Source: Epilithonimonas tenax DSM 16811 (GTDB lineage Bacteria > Bacteroidota > Bacteroidia > Flavobacteriales > Weeksellaceae). From it: 64,000 nucleotides of DNA. Position 1 is the first letter of the stretch; each line of letters starts with the position of its first letter. The notes beneath the pieces are model-generated. The model saw only the letters and a list, made by a program, of their open reading frames with translations, had not been told where the DNA came from and searched no databases. Location of the stretch: the NCBI RefSeq assembly GCF_000428485.1, contig NZ_AUAA01000013.1:19957-83956 (forward strand). Reading direction: 5' to 3'. A program made the translations under genes and the position numbers. This document shows, in pieces, positions 8,008 through 17,067 of the stretch.

Positions 8008-9324
8008 ATGAGAAAATGGATTTTACTAATGACACTGCTTATTTTAGCGGTTTTGTGCCTGTATTCGGGCAGTATCTTTATGGAGACGCCTATTGCTGAG
8101 AAGGATATTCCTAAGTTTAGTGCTGCGGATATCTCGTGGATGTTGGTGTCAACAGCCTTGGTATTGATAATGACGCCGGGACTGGGGTTTTTCTACGGCG
8201 GCATGGTGACGAAGAAAAATGTGATCAGCACGATTTTGCAAAGTTTTATTGCAATGGGTGTTATTACGGTCGTTTGGGTGGTTATTGGATTTGGGTTGGC
8301 TTTTGGCGATACTGTAGGTGGACTTTTTGGAAATCCAACCCAATATCTTTTCTTTAATAATGTGGGAACTAAAACCGCCTGGTCACTGGCTCCAACAATA
8401 CCTATTTTGCTTTTTGCTATTTTTCAGATGAAGTTTGCGATCATCACACCGGCACTCATTACAGGTGCTTTTGCAGAAAGGGTTAGGTTTTGGTCGTATT
8501 TGCTATTTATGATTTTGTTTTCAGTTTTGATTTATTCTCCTTTGGCTCATGCTGTTTGGCATCCGGAAGGGATCTTATTTAAATATGGTGTTTTGGATTT
8601 TGCAGGTGGAACCGTTGTGCATATGAGTGCAGGATGGGCTGCGCTGGCTGCTGCTCTGTTCTTGAAAAAAAGAAATGAGCCGGAGCATAATCCCAGCAGA
8701 ATTACTTACGTGATTTTAGGAACTGCGTTACTTTGGTTTGGTTGGTTTGGCTTCAATGCCGGATCTGCATTATCATCTGGAACATTAGCTGTACAGGCTT
8801 TTGCTAATACAACAGCGGCCTCTGCTGCGGCAGCGATTGGTTGGGGTGTTATCGAAAAAATAAGAGGGAAAAAACTTTCTGCCATGGGTGTCTGTATAGG
8901 GGCTGTGGTTGGTTTGGTTGCCATTACGCCTGCTGCTGGATTCGTGACGGTTCCTCATTCGATTTTGATAGGATTAATAGCTGTGGCTGTGAGTGGTTTT
9001 GTTGTTAATCTTAGAAGCAAAACGGATGTAGATGATACGTTGGATGTTTTCCCTTGTCACGGTGTAGGTGGTATGGTGGGAATGGTTTTGACGGGTGTTT
9101 TTGCAACGTCATCTGTTAATCCTGCGGTTGTAGAGCAGGGCCTGTTCTATGGAGAAACCAGTCTGTTCATTAAGCATTTGGTTGCTTTGGTTGGAGTTTC
9201 TGTTTTCGCTTTTGGAGGGTCTTTTGTCCTTCTTTATATTACCAATCTGATTTCACCGCTTCGTGTCAATCAAGAATACGAAATACAAGGTCTGGACAGA
9301 TCACAGCACGGAGAGTCTTTATAA
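8008..9324 (+). CDS. amt: Ammonium transporter, Amt/MEP/Rh family
   Basis: A 438-residue, roughly 11-12-helix inner-membrane channel. Family signatures are the early MTPGLGFFYGGM helix, the GAFAERVRF segment, the first twin histidine in FAGGTVVHMSAGWAAL, LLWFGWFGFNAGS, and the second twin histidine region in FPCHGVGGMVGM. The N-terminus has an additional hydrophobic segment that may be a cleaved signal. It imports ammonium and leads a cluster with an outer-membrane porin and glutamine synthetase III. No PII (glnK) gene is adjacent, which is unlike many amt loci. Confidence 0.95.
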   Translation: MRKWILLMTLLILAVLCLYSGSIFMETPIAEKDIPKFSAADISWMLVSTALVLIMTPGLGFFYGGMVTKKNVISTILQSFIAMGVITVVWVVIGFGLAFGDTVGGLFGNPTQYLFFNNVGTKTAWSLAPTIPILLFAIFQMKFAIITPALITGAFAERVRFWSYLLFMILFSVLIYSPLAHAVWHPEGILFKYGVLDFAGGTVVHMSAGWAALAAALFLKKRNEPEHNPSRITYVILGTALLWFGWFGFNAGSALSSGTLAVQAFANTTAASAAAAIGWGVIEKIRGKKLSAMGVCIGAVVGLVAITPAAGFVTVPHSILIGLIAVAVSGFVVNLRSKTDVDDTLDVFPCHGVGGMVGMVLTGVFATSSVNPAVVEQGLFYGETSLFIKHLVALVGVSVFAFGGSFVLLYITNLISPLRVNQEYEIQGLDRSQHGESL

Positions 9325-9516
9325 AGGGCTTGACAAAATCTTTTTCTATAACTTTTAAAAATAGATTTCTTGGGTTTTTAGAGATTCTATGTTTTGAGTT
9401 CTGGTTAAAATTTAAAATTCTATAAATCAATTATTTACACTTTGTTTCGCGAGGCGTATGGGTGGATTTTGCCCAAAAGTCAGGAGTGATTTAATACTAA
9501 TCTTAAAAATATAATT

Positions 9517-10623
9517 ATGAAATTATTTTCCGTTCTATCAAAAAATATAATGTTGCTGATGTTGGGGGTTTCTGGTTCTTTGGCTTTTGCCCAGGAAGAA
9601 GATCGTTTGAAGAGCTTTCACTTTAGTGGTTCTGCTGATATTTTCTATAAGTATGATTTTGCAAATGTCGATTTCAATACAAGAACAAGTTTTACAATAC
9701 CTAATAATTCATTTGAATTGGGCATGTTGTCCCTGAAAATGACCCATAAAACCGGTAAATTCGGTCTTACAGCGGACGTTGGGGTGGGGAATCGTGTAGA
9801 ACAATTCAACTATACCCAATCCAATACGGGCCTAATCATCAAGCAGTTATTTATAGATTATGCTGCAACAGACAAGCTTACGATTACGGCGGGTTCCTGG
9901 ACAACGCATATCGGTTACGAACTTTTAGATGCGCCTGATAATGATATTTACAGTATGTCTTATGCGTTTTCTTACGGCCCTTTTTTTCACACAGGACTGA
10001 AGGCTAATTATGTTCTCGATAAATTCAATTTTATGGCAGGGATTGCAAACCCGACAGACTTGCGGTCTTCTTTCCAGAAAGTTGAAGTGGTAGAGGTGAG
10101 TGGCGATGTCATGACCGAGAGCTACAGAAATAAATTTTTCATCTGGCAAATTGGTTACGCGGCGGACAGTTTCAATGTTTATTTGAATGGTCAGCAAGGC
10201 AGCTACAATCCACAGAGTTCAAACATATCTCAATTTGATATCACCGCGGCCTGTAAGGTGACGGACAAATTAAAATTGGGGCTTAATGCTACTACGTTTG
10301 AGTCCAAAGATGATCTGGACGACTTCAAAAAAAGATGGTCATCCATTGTTGGGTATCTTAAATATGGACTTACAGAACATCTCGCTTTGAACTACAGGGC
10401 AGAATTGCTTAATAATAAAGAAAATGCGCTGGCAATTGGTTCAGGAACAGTTGGTCAAAACATTTTTGCCAATACCATTTCAGGAACTTTGTCCTATGGT
10501 AATTTTCAGTTGAAGCCAGAGATCAGATTCGAGAAAGCAACAGAGCCTATTTTCATAAAAAAGAAAGAAGTGGCTACAGAATCTGCCGGAAACTTTTTAA
10601 TCGCAGCCATGTATAAGTTTTAA
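9517..10623 (+). CDS. Outer-membrane beta-barrel porin (OmpL/Bbp2-like)
   Basis: A 368-residue exported protein. A signal peptide ends at AFAQ (about residue 26) and the mature chain is a series of amphipathic strands ending in MYKF, an aromatic C-terminal residue typical of outer-membrane barrels. Strand patterns such as FHFSGSADIFYKYDF and FMAGIANPTD match the putative beta-barrel porin-2 family. Its place between amt and glutamine synthetase suggests it helps small nitrogen compounds cross the outer membrane; that role is inferred. A terminator follows at 10644. Confidence 0.7.
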   Translation: MKLFSVLSKNIMLLMLGVSGSLAFAQEEDRLKSFHFSGSADIFYKYDFANVDFNTRTSFTIPNNSFELGMLSLKMTHKTGKFGLTADVGVGNRVEQFNYTQSNTGLIIKQLFIDYAATDKLTITAGSWTTHIGYELLDAPDNDIYSMSYAFSYGPFFHTGLKANYVLDKFNFMAGIANPTDLRSSFQKVEVVEVSGDVMTESYRNKFFIWQIGYAADSFNVYLNGQQGSYNPQSSNISQFDITAACKVTDKLKLGLNATTFESKDDLDDFKKRWSSIVGYLKYGLTEHLALNYRAELLNNKENALAIGSGTVGQNIFANTISGTLSYGNFQLKPEIRFEKATEPIFIKKKEVATESAGNFLIAAMYKF

Positions 10624-10643
10624 AAAAAATCTTTGAAAAATAG

Positions 10644-10670
10644 AAAACACCCGTAGATGGGGTGTTTTTT
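10644..10670 (+). terminator. Rho-independent terminator after the porin gene
   Basis: AAAACACCC (10644-10652) pairs with GGGTGTTTT (10660-10668), followed by T residues. Confidence 0.8.
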
Positions 10671-10746
10671 TAATAGACTCGTATGATCTTGTGTCGTTTT
10701 TTTTCAACTTAGCCCATAAAAAAATGATATCAGTTATACTTTTTTT

Positions 10747-10754
10747 TATATTTG
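10747..10754 (+). promoter_or_regulatory. -7 box (TATATTTG) for glutamine synthetase
   Basis: Exact TAnnTTTG, 24 bases before the ATG at 10778. With the terminator just upstream it makes this gene an independent transcription unit. Confidence 0.6.
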
Positions 10755-10777
10755 TACAAAATTAATCCAAAAATTTT

Positions 10778-12976
10778 ATGTCAACATTAAGATTTAAAGC
10801 CTTAGCCGAGCTTCCTTTCAGAAATTACAGAAGAGATAATTTCGTAGAAGTTCCTGCAAAACTATCAGAGCTGTTTTGTCAAAACGTATTCTCTGAAGAA
10901 ACAATGAGAGAATATCTTACCAAAGATGCTTTCCAACTGTTAATGGAAGCTTCTAAGAAAGGGACAAAGATCCAAAGACATATTGCTGATCAGGTGGCTG
11001 TTGCTATGAAAGATTGGGCATTATCAAAAGGTGTAACGCATTACACACACTGGTTTCAGCCTTTGACAGGAGCAACTGCTGAGAAGCACGATTCTTTCTT
11101 CACGCCTATAGAAGGCGGAAGAGCAATTGAGAGATTCAGTGGTGGAATGTTGATCCAACAAGAGCCAGATGCTTCTTCTTTTCCTAATGGCGGTATCAGA
11201 AATACTTTTGAAGCAAGAGGTTATACCGCTTGGGATCCTACTTCTCCGGCTTTTATTATGGGAACTACACTTTGTATTCCTTCTATCTTTATTTCTTACA
11301 CAGGCGAGACCTTAGATTATAAAACACCTCTTTTGAGGGCACTCAATGCTGTAGATGAAGCGGCTACAGATGTCATGAAGTCCTATTTCGATAAAAACGT
11401 GACCAAAGTTTCTCCAACGCTTGGGTGGGAGCAAGAATACTTTCTGGTAGATACGGCGTTGTTTCAGTCACGTCCGGATCTTGTTTTGACGGGTAAAACT
11501 TTGCTAGGTCATTCTCCTGCAAAAGGTCAGCAGTTGGATGATCATTATTTCGGATCCATCCCTACAAGAGTGATGAACTTTATGAAGGAATTGGAAATCG
11601 AATGTATGAAGTTGGGGATTCCTGTAACAACAAGACACAACGAGGTGGCTCCCAATCAATTTGAGTTGGCACCAATGTTTGAAGAAGCGAATGTTGCGGT
11701 GGATCACAATTCATTATTAATGGATATTATGGCGAGAATTGCACATAAGCACCACTTCCATATTTTATTTCACGAAAAACCATTCGCCGGAGTCAACGGT
11801 AGTGGAAAGCATAACAACTGGTCTCTGGGAACAGACACAGGTGAAAATCTTTTGAGTCCAGGAAAAAATCCTAAAAAAAATCTTCAGTTCCTGACATTCT
11901 TCGTGAATACTTTGAAAGCGGTACACGATTATGCGGATTTGTTGAGAGCCTCTATTGCCTCCGCAAGCAATGATCACAGATTAGGAGCTAACGAAGCACC
12001 ACCAGCGATTATTTCAGCATTTATCGGAAGTCAGTTATTCCGCGTGCTGGAAGAGTTGGAAAAAGTAACGGACGGGAAATTGTCACCTGAAGAAAAAACA
12101 GATTTGAAACTGAACGTTGTTGGGAAAATCCCTGAGATCCTTTTGGATAACACTGATAGAAACAGAACATCTCCGTTTGCATTTACAGGAAATAAATTTG
12201 AAATCAGAGCCGTTGGTTCTTCTGCAAACTGTGCAGAGGTCATGACGGTGATGAATGTGATTGCCGCAAAACAGCTAAAAGCTTTTAAAATAGAAGTGGA
12301 TGGTTTGATAGAGAAAGGTCTTAAAAAAGATGAGGCAATTTTCAATATCCTGAGAGAATATATCAAGCATTCAAAGAATATTATGTTCGAGGGAGATGGC
12401 TATTCCGATGATTGGGCAAAAGAAGCGAAGAAAAGAGGTTTGAACAATCTTAAAACGACGCCAGAAGCGCTTAAGAGAGAATTGGACAAAAAATTCGTAG
12501 ATCTTTACGAAGAATTGGGAATCTATTCTCACAGAGAGTTTGAAGCCAGAAATGAGATCAAACTAGAGAAGTATTCTACGGTAATCGACATCGAAGCTAG
12601 AGTTTTGGCAGACATTGCCAGAAACCACATCATCCCTGCGGCACTTAACTACCAAAACAGATTGATAGAGAATGTGAAAGGTTTGAAAGAGATCTTCAGT
12701 GAAAAAGAATTCAAGACCTTGGCAAAAGAACAATTGAGCCTTATTTCTGATATCTCAGGCAATGTTTCGGTTATCAAATTAGGCGTTGATGCTTTGTTGA
12801 CCGCAAAAGAAAATGCTAAAAATACGGCCGGAAGCCAAAAACAGGCTGAAGAGTATTGCAACAAGGTGAAGCCTCTGTTTGATAACATTAGAGACGCATC
12901 TGACGCTCTGGAAATGATGGTAGATGACGAGCTTTGGCCAATGACCAAGTATAGAGAATTATTATTTACGAGATAG
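10778..12976 (+). CDS. glnN: Glutamine synthetase type III
   Basis: A 732-residue enzyme; the length (about 730 versus ~470 for type I) and the motifs identify the type III class common in Bacteroidota. Visible signatures are the N-terminal type-III region, GWEQEYFLVD (metal-binding glutamates), RHNEVAPNQFELAP, the NGSGKHNNWSLGT ATP/glutamate-binding segment, ANEAPPAI and NRTSPFAFTGNKFEIRA. It condenses ammonium with glutamate using ATP in the cytoplasm, directly downstream of the ammonium transporter and porin genes. Confidence 0.94.
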   Translation: MSTLRFKALAELPFRNYRRDNFVEVPAKLSELFCQNVFSEETMREYLTKDAFQLLMEASKKGTKIQRHIADQVAVAMKDWALSKGVTHYTHWFQPLTGATAEKHDSFFTPIEGGRAIERFSGGMLIQQEPDASSFPNGGIRNTFEARGYTAWDPTSPAFIMGTTLCIPSIFISYTGETLDYKTPLLRALNAVDEAATDVMKSYFDKNVTKVSPTLGWEQEYFLVDTALFQSRPDLVLTGKTLLGHSPAKGQQLDDHYFGSIPTRVMNFMKELEIECMKLGIPVTTRHNEVAPNQFELAPMFEEANVAVDHNSLLMDIMARIAHKHHFHILFHEKPFAGVNGSGKHNNWSLGTDTGENLLSPGKNPKKNLQFLTFFVNTLKAVHDYADLLRASIASASNDHRLGANEAPPAIISAFIGSQLFRVLEELEKVTDGKLSPEEKTDLKLNVVGKIPEILLDNTDRNRTSPFAFTGNKFEIRAVGSSANCAEVMTVMNVIAAKQLKAFKIEVDGLIEKGLKKDEAIFNILREYIKHSKNIMFEGDGYSDDWAKEAKKRGLNNLKTTPEALKRELDKKFVDLYEELGIYSHREFEARNEIKLEKYSTVIDIEARVLADIARNHIIPAALNYQNRLIENVKGLKEIFSEKEFKTLAKEQLSLISDISGNVSVIKLGVDALLTAKENAKNTAGSQKQAEEYCNKVKPLFDNIRDASDALEMMVDDELWPMTKYRELLFTR

Positions 12977-13015
12977 ACAAATTCTAAAACGTTAAAGAAT
13001 CTTAACTAAAAACAA

Positions 13016-13057
13016 AACCGCAAAGTCTAAATAAAGGCTTTGCGGTTGTTTTTTTTT
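13016..13057 (+). terminator. Rho-independent terminator after glnN
   Basis: AACCGCAAAG (13016-13025) pairs with CTTTGCGGTT (13038-13047), then a long T tract. Confidence 0.85.
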
Positions 13058-13139
13058 AACATTCTACGTGAGACTGTTAAAATATGTTAAACTAAAGAGC
13101 TACCAGTTTGATTTGGGAGACCCTTCCAAGAGTAATGGC

Positions 13140-13147
13140 TAAATTTG
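13140..13147 (+). promoter_or_regulatory. -7 box (TAAATTTG) for the NlpC/P60 lipoprotein gene
   Basis: Exact TAnnTTTG, 51 bases before the ATG at 13198. Confidence 0.45.
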
Positions 13148-13197
13148 CTATGCAATCACAAAAAAACCACTCAAGTTTAACAGATAATTAAATATAT

Positions 13198-13854
13198 ATG
13201 AAGAAAAGAGTTCTAGTTTATTTCTTATTTGTAGCCACATTTTTTTCACTGCAATCTTGCGTTTCCAACTACGTGGTTTCTAACAACCAATCATACAAAA
13301 CCAATGCCAAGTTTGCTTCTCTCGAGGTAAAAGCGATTTCAAAAAATTCTGATAATCAAGGCCAAAAAGTCTTGGCTTCTATCGCTAATACGAATGAAGT
13401 AATCAAAAGATCAGCCATAGAAAATGCGATCATCCACAGCAACACCATAGACAACATCTTATCCGAAGCCGAAAGTTACCTTGGAACACCTTACAGATAC
13501 GGAGGAACTTCCAGAAGCGGAATAGATTGTTCAGCATTTGTACTATCTGTATTTGGAGCAGCAGCAGGCATGGAGCTTCCAAGAGTCGCAGCAGAACAAT
13601 CTCAGGAAGGGGATTCTGTAGAAAGAACCGAATTACAGAAAGGTGACTTGGTTTTCTTTTCACACGGCGGAAGAAGAATCTCACACGTCGGTATCGTAGA
13701 AGAAGTGACCGCCGAAGGACAAATCAAATTTATCCACGCAGCCACTTCCAAAGGGGTCATGGTTTCCTCACTGGACGATAACTATTGGGGGCCGAAGTTC
13801 AGGTTTGCAAAAAGAGTGATAAAACAAAATCAATTAAGTATATTAAATAATTAG
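13198..13854 (+). CDS. NlpC/P60-family cell-wall endopeptidase lipoprotein
   Basis: A 218-residue lipoprotein. The lipobox is SLQSC with Cys21 as the acylated residue. The C40 peptidase domain spans ~85-210, with the catalytic triad visible as Cys111 (GIDCSAFVLSVFG), His163 (ISHVGIV) and His180 (FIHAAT), and the usual YLGTPYRYGGTS lead-in. Such enzymes cut gamma-D-Glu-diaminopimelate links in peptidoglycan stem peptides. It stands alone between two terminators and sits in the periplasm, membrane-anchored. Confidence 0.9.
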   Translation: MKKRVLVYFLFVATFFSLQSCVSNYVVSNNQSYKTNAKFASLEVKAISKNSDNQGQKVLASIANTNEVIKRSAIENAIIHSNTIDNILSEAESYLGTPYRYGGTSRSGIDCSAFVLSVFGAAAGMELPRVAAEQSQEGDSVERTELQKGDLVFFSHGGRRISHVGIVEEVTAEGQIKFIHAATSKGVMVSSLDDNYWGPKFRFAKRVIKQNQLSILNN

Positions 13855-13876
13855 ATAACTGAATATATTCAGAAAA

Positions 13877-13906
13877 ACCTCAGAATTCATTTCTGAGTTT
13901 TTTTTT
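13877..13906 (+). terminator. Rho-independent terminator after the NlpC/P60 gene
   Basis: AACCTCAGAA (13877-13886) pairs, with one mismatch, with TTCTGAGTTT (13891-13900) and is followed by a T tract. Confidence 0.75.
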
Positions 13907-13937
13907 GGGCGTTAGTCAAAGCTCCATTTTTGAGGAG

Positions 13938-14125
13938 CTTAATCCCGCTTTCCGCTCTATCTTTTTTGCCATTGCGGACGACCTTAGGACATAGATTGCC
14001 GTTGGGAAAGCAATACCAAAAAAGGATGCCGCTGCAATCGGGGCTAGGCCTTTCAAGATCAATCCACCCAAATCCATAAAAAGTCAGTTTTGTCATGCCG
14101 TAGGAAGCCCCATGTAGTGGTGTGA
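13938..14125 (+). repeat. Dispersed intergenic repeat, copy A
   Basis: Shares with copy B (60719-60880) an ordered set of words: a CCGC-rich head, the 12-mer ATCTTTTTTGCC, then AAAAAAGGAT followed by a CCGCT word and a TCGGG word, and a tail resembling TTTGTCATTCC-GAA-CC. Non-coding, between convergent genes. Function unknown. Confidence 0.55.
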
Positions 14126-14186
14126 CAACGTCCAGCTAACGGTCGGTATTCCTAAAATGCAGCATACTTCCGGCTGAATCCAACAT

Positions 14187-15203
14187 CTAGCCAATGATCA
14201 AATCCTCAATTTTGGATTGTACTTCTGGACTCTTCAATCTTAAAATGACAAAATACAACTCCGGAAAATTTTGAGAGATCACATTCCAGCTTTGATTCAA
14301 TTCATAGATGTTATCAATTCCCTGGAAAAGACTGGCTAAAAAGTGCGACTTCCTCTGGATCAGACCTCGGAATCCGTACGCGCCTAGAACCTGCAGAAAA
14401 CGCATCATTTGCAGCCATTCGAAAGATGTTTTCAAAGCTTCTCTTTTAGATGCATTTTCCCAGAAAGCCAAATAATATTCCAACATTTCTTCTTTGAAAT
14501 TCTTTGAAAATTTTGCTTTCGCCTGATACAGAAAAGAGATCACGTCATAACCAGCCGGACCTTCCATGGCTGACTGGTAATCAATAAAATAGACCTTGTC
14601 CTCTTCGTTTACCAAAATATTCCTGGACTGGAAATCCCGGATCATCAAGGTTTTTGGCTCCAGCTTCTGGATCACCTCCGATATTTGTTTGAATTCTTTT
14701 AATAAAGTGGACTTATGGTATTCGATTTCCAACACATCAAGCATAAAGTTTTTAAAATAGTACAAATCGTGCGTGATGGGCAGATCATCGTAGCTCTCGT
14801 ATTCAAAACTATTGCTGTAATCCACTTTTCCCAACGTCTTGTTTTGAAGTTCAAAAAGAGCTTTCAGACTTTTCTTGACCAAATCTTTGACGCGTTCAGA
14901 TTCGCCTTCTTGCGAAATAACTTCTGATAACGTCCGATCGCCTAAGAATTCCTGAACATACAGATCTCTTTCTTGATCGATTAGCAACACCTTCGGTGTG
15001 TTAAGATTCAAACCAGCAAATACCTCCGAAAAGTAAAAAAACGCCTCATTCTCAAGGGTGTTCTCGTTGTAGGTAACCACATATTTCTGGGTTTCAGAAG
15101 AGGCTATATAATTGATCCTTGCTGATCCACTTTGCGGAAGTGCGACAAATGAACTGGCTCTTTTACCTAAAAAATCTTCGAAAAATTCCTGATGATTCTG
15201 CAT
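14187..15203 (-). CDS. Aminoglycoside-phosphotransferase-fold kinase (AmgK-like)
   Basis: A 338-residue APH-fold kinase. The catalytic loop reads MIRDFQSRNILV, with the catalytic Asp and the metal-binding Asn in the D-x4-N arrangement; the usual preceding His-x is replaced by I-R, as in AmgK relatives. The second metal motif is FIDYQSAMEGPAGYD. The N-lobe includes a glycine/serine loop (LPQSGSARINY). AmgK-type enzymes phosphorylate cell-wall sugars such as N-acetylmuramate during recycling; no partner nucleotidyltransferase (murU) is adjacent. Divergent from xrtF. Substrate uncertain. Confidence 0.7.
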   Translation of the reverse strand: MQNHQEFFEDFLGKRASSFVALPQSGSARINYIASSETQKYVVTYNENTLENEAFFYFSEVFAGLNLNTPKVLLIDQERDLYVQEFLGDRTLSEVISQEGESERVKDLVKKSLKALFELQNKTLGKVDYSNSFEYESYDDLPITHDLYYFKNFMLDVLEIEYHKSTLLKEFKQISEVIQKLEPKTLMIRDFQSRNILVNEEDKVYFIDYQSAMEGPAGYDVISFLYQAKAKFSKNFKEEMLEYYLAFWENASKREALKTSFEWLQMMRFLQVLGAYGFRGLIQRKSHFLASLFQGIDNIYELNQSWNVISQNFPELYFVILRLKSPEVQSKIEDLIIG

Positions 15204-15207
15204 AAGA

Positions 15208-15215
15208 CAAAGTTA
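15208..15215 (-). promoter_or_regulatory. -7 box (TAACTTTG) for the AmgK-like kinase gene
   Basis: Exact TAnnTTTG with only four bases between it and the ATG at 15203, which predicts a leaderless mRNA. Confidence 0.5.
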
Positions 15216-15260
15216 ATTAATAATAGAATTTGAAACCACGAAAAAGCGTAATTTTACACG

Positions 15261-15800
15261 ATGAAAGATTTTCTACCGGTTCTGAAGATTTTATTACGGT
15301 TTGTAATCGTCTACATTGTTTTTGTACTGCTTTACCAGTTTTACCTCAATAATTATGAGAATGATGTGGTAGACCCTTTCACAAGATGGGTTGCTGGGCA
15401 GGTTGCTATTCTTCAGAATTTTGTGGGTTTTCCAACGGTTTTGGTAGATCATCTGAAAGTTCACAGTGTGCTTTTCAAGACGGATGGCAAATTCACGACG
15501 AGGATGGTAGAAGGTTGCAATGTCATATCGGTTGCCATTCTTTTTGTTGCTTTTATACTTGCTTTTTATAAAGGCACCAAAACCTTTCTGTATATTTTCG
15601 CAGGCTTGTTGATCCTTCACATCCTGAACGTTTCCAGAATTGCCCTTCTGAATATTATTTTCCTCAAATATCCGCAATACGAAAGAATCGGTCATGATTA
15701 TCTTTTTCCGGCAATCATCTATGGGGGCGTCATTGGTCTTTGGCTGGTGTGGATTCGGTTTTTTGCTTTACGAAAAGTTGAAATATGTAGCCGATTATAG
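15261..15800 (+). CDS. xrtF: Exosortase family protein XrtF
   Basis: A 179-residue integral-membrane cysteine transpeptidase with about five membrane helices. The exosortase catalytic residues are in place: Cys86 in VEGCNVISVAILF, Arg126 in NVSRIALLN, and His145 in GHDYLFPAIIYGG. Size and motifs match the short flavobacterial XrtF subgroup. Exosortases process C-terminal PEP-CTERM-like sorting signals at the inner membrane. No recognisable substrate lies in the window. The usual partner protein is downstream but separated by 552 bases. Confidence 0.88.
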   Translation: MKDFLPVLKILLRFVIVYIVFVLLYQFYLNNYENDVVDPFTRWVAGQVAILQNFVGFPTVLVDHLKVHSVLFKTDGKFTTRMVEGCNVISVAILFVAFILAFYKGTKTFLYIFAGLLILHILNVSRIALLNIIFLKYPQYERIGHDYLFPAIIYGGVIGLWLVWIRFFALRKVEICSRL

Positions 15801-16352
15801 GTTGGATTAGCTTTAAATTTTAAAATAAGAGTTCGTTTAAAATTGGTTAAAAGATAAATTTTTCAAGACATTTTTCTTTTCCCTAACCCTAAAAAGGCAG
15901 AAAAATGCTTTGAAAATTTTGTCAAAATTGCGCCCTGTAGGGTCATACAAATCATTTTGATATAACTTTAACTGACCGTAAAACAACGAAAGACAGAATC
16001 ACTTGGTTCTGTCTTTTGTTGTTTTGTGAAAAAAATAATTTTTTTAGAAAAAAATAGATTACCAGTTGTTTTTTATTTTGTAATTTTATCCCGAACACAC
16101 ACGCACACAATGAAAAACAAATTTAAGCACTTATTGGTTCTTTTCCATATATTCTTTATGAACCATTCACAATCGAGAATTTCACAATTCCTTTCGTAAA
16201 AAAAATCACCCTTTTCGGATAAAATTTGACCCTGTGTTTTTAACCTTATAACAGTTAAATCGGCATAGCGTAGTTTTTATCATCAATTACTTTAATTTCT
16301 GTAAAAATGGTGGTTTTTATATCAATTTTGCAATGCACAAATAATTCTGAAA
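15801..16352. other. Intergenic region between xrtF and its partner gene
   Basis: 552 bases. It holds the 19-bp-stem hairpin and, at 16110-16199, a tiny open frame of 29 codons that starts like a signal peptide (MKNKFKHLLVLFHIFF) but then stops. This could be a small peptide or the decayed head of an exported-protein gene. Nothing else looks coding. Confidence 0.4.
15980..16025. terminator. Long terminator-like hairpin after xrtF
   Basis: A 19-bp stem, 15980-15998 with 16007-16025, contains one G-T pair and an 8-base loop. It can act in either direction and separates xrtF from its partner gene. Confidence 0.65.
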
Positions 16353-16775
16353 ATGCTTAGGTATTTTTTTGTTTTGTTAGGCATTTTAGGATTAGTAGGG
16401 ATCCGTGTAGTAGAAGATACGGTTTTTTACGATCCTTTTATAATGTTCTTCAAGTCTGCAGATCACAGTGCTGTATTTCCCAATTTTCAGTGGGGCAAGC
16501 TGGTGGTTTCGTATGTTTTCAGGTTTGGGCTCAATACTTTTTTTTCAGTTTGGATTATTCATTTTTTGTTCCAGAATAGCAACTGGAGTAAGCAGGCGTT
16601 TGTACTGATGGCTTTGATCTTTGTCATCGTTTTTCCGATCTACCTGTTCTGTATCTATGACAAGCTTGAGTTTGGGTATCTGTTCTCTTTTTATATCAGA
16701 AGATTTGTGATACAACCTTTGCCGTTGTTGTTGATCATTCCTGTTTTTTATTATAGAAAAAAGATGGAGCTTTGA
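16353..16775 (+). CDS. Exosortase F system-associated membrane protein
   Basis: A 140-residue protein with four predicted membrane helices. Motifs shared with the flavobacterial exosortase-neighbour family include the N-terminal RVVEDTVFYDPF, RFGLNTFFSVWIIHFLF in the second helix, and IRRFVIQPLPLLLIIPVFYY at the end. Members are found next to xrtF, so its presence supports the XrtF call. Biochemical role unknown. The following 292 bases, to the convergent transporter gene, hold only AT-rich sequence with short hairpins. Confidence 0.8.
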   Translation: MLRYFFVLLGILGLVGIRVVEDTVFYDPFIMFFKSADHSAVFPNFQWGKLVVSYVFRFGLNTFFSVWIIHFLFQNSNWSKQAFVLMALIFVIVFPIYLFCIYDKLEFGYLFSFYIRRFVIQPLPLLLIIPVFYYRKKMEL

Positions 16776-17067
16776 ATATTTTAGGCACCTATTAATCTAT
16801 TCTACCTTTAAAGGTGTAGAAGAACCTAACTATTTATTTTTTTTAAGTCGCACCTTGCTGGGCGGCTTTTCAGCGATTGTTTTTCCTTGATTTTGTTAAG
16901 ATAAGATCTTAATGATCTGAACTTCTGAAAATTTTGTGTTTTTCATTGTATTCCAAATTTAAAAACTATATTTTTAAATGTTTCAGTTTTTGGAGAAGAT
17001 TACAACTCTTAGCAAATAATGCAAAGCGTTTTCGAGGATGACACATTTTGCGGACAATCAGAAACGC

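Larger units (their letters stand above)
13855..14186. other. Intergenic region carrying a dispersed repeat
   Basis: 332 bases between convergent genes. It holds the NlpC terminator and one copy of a repeat seen again near 60,720. A 69-codon minus-strand open frame here is only an accident of the repeat. Confidence 0.5.

Noticed and set aside
13887..14096. 69-codon minus-strand open frame after the NlpC/P60 gene
   Set aside because: It lies within the terminator and dispersed repeat copy A; no start context and no homology recognised.
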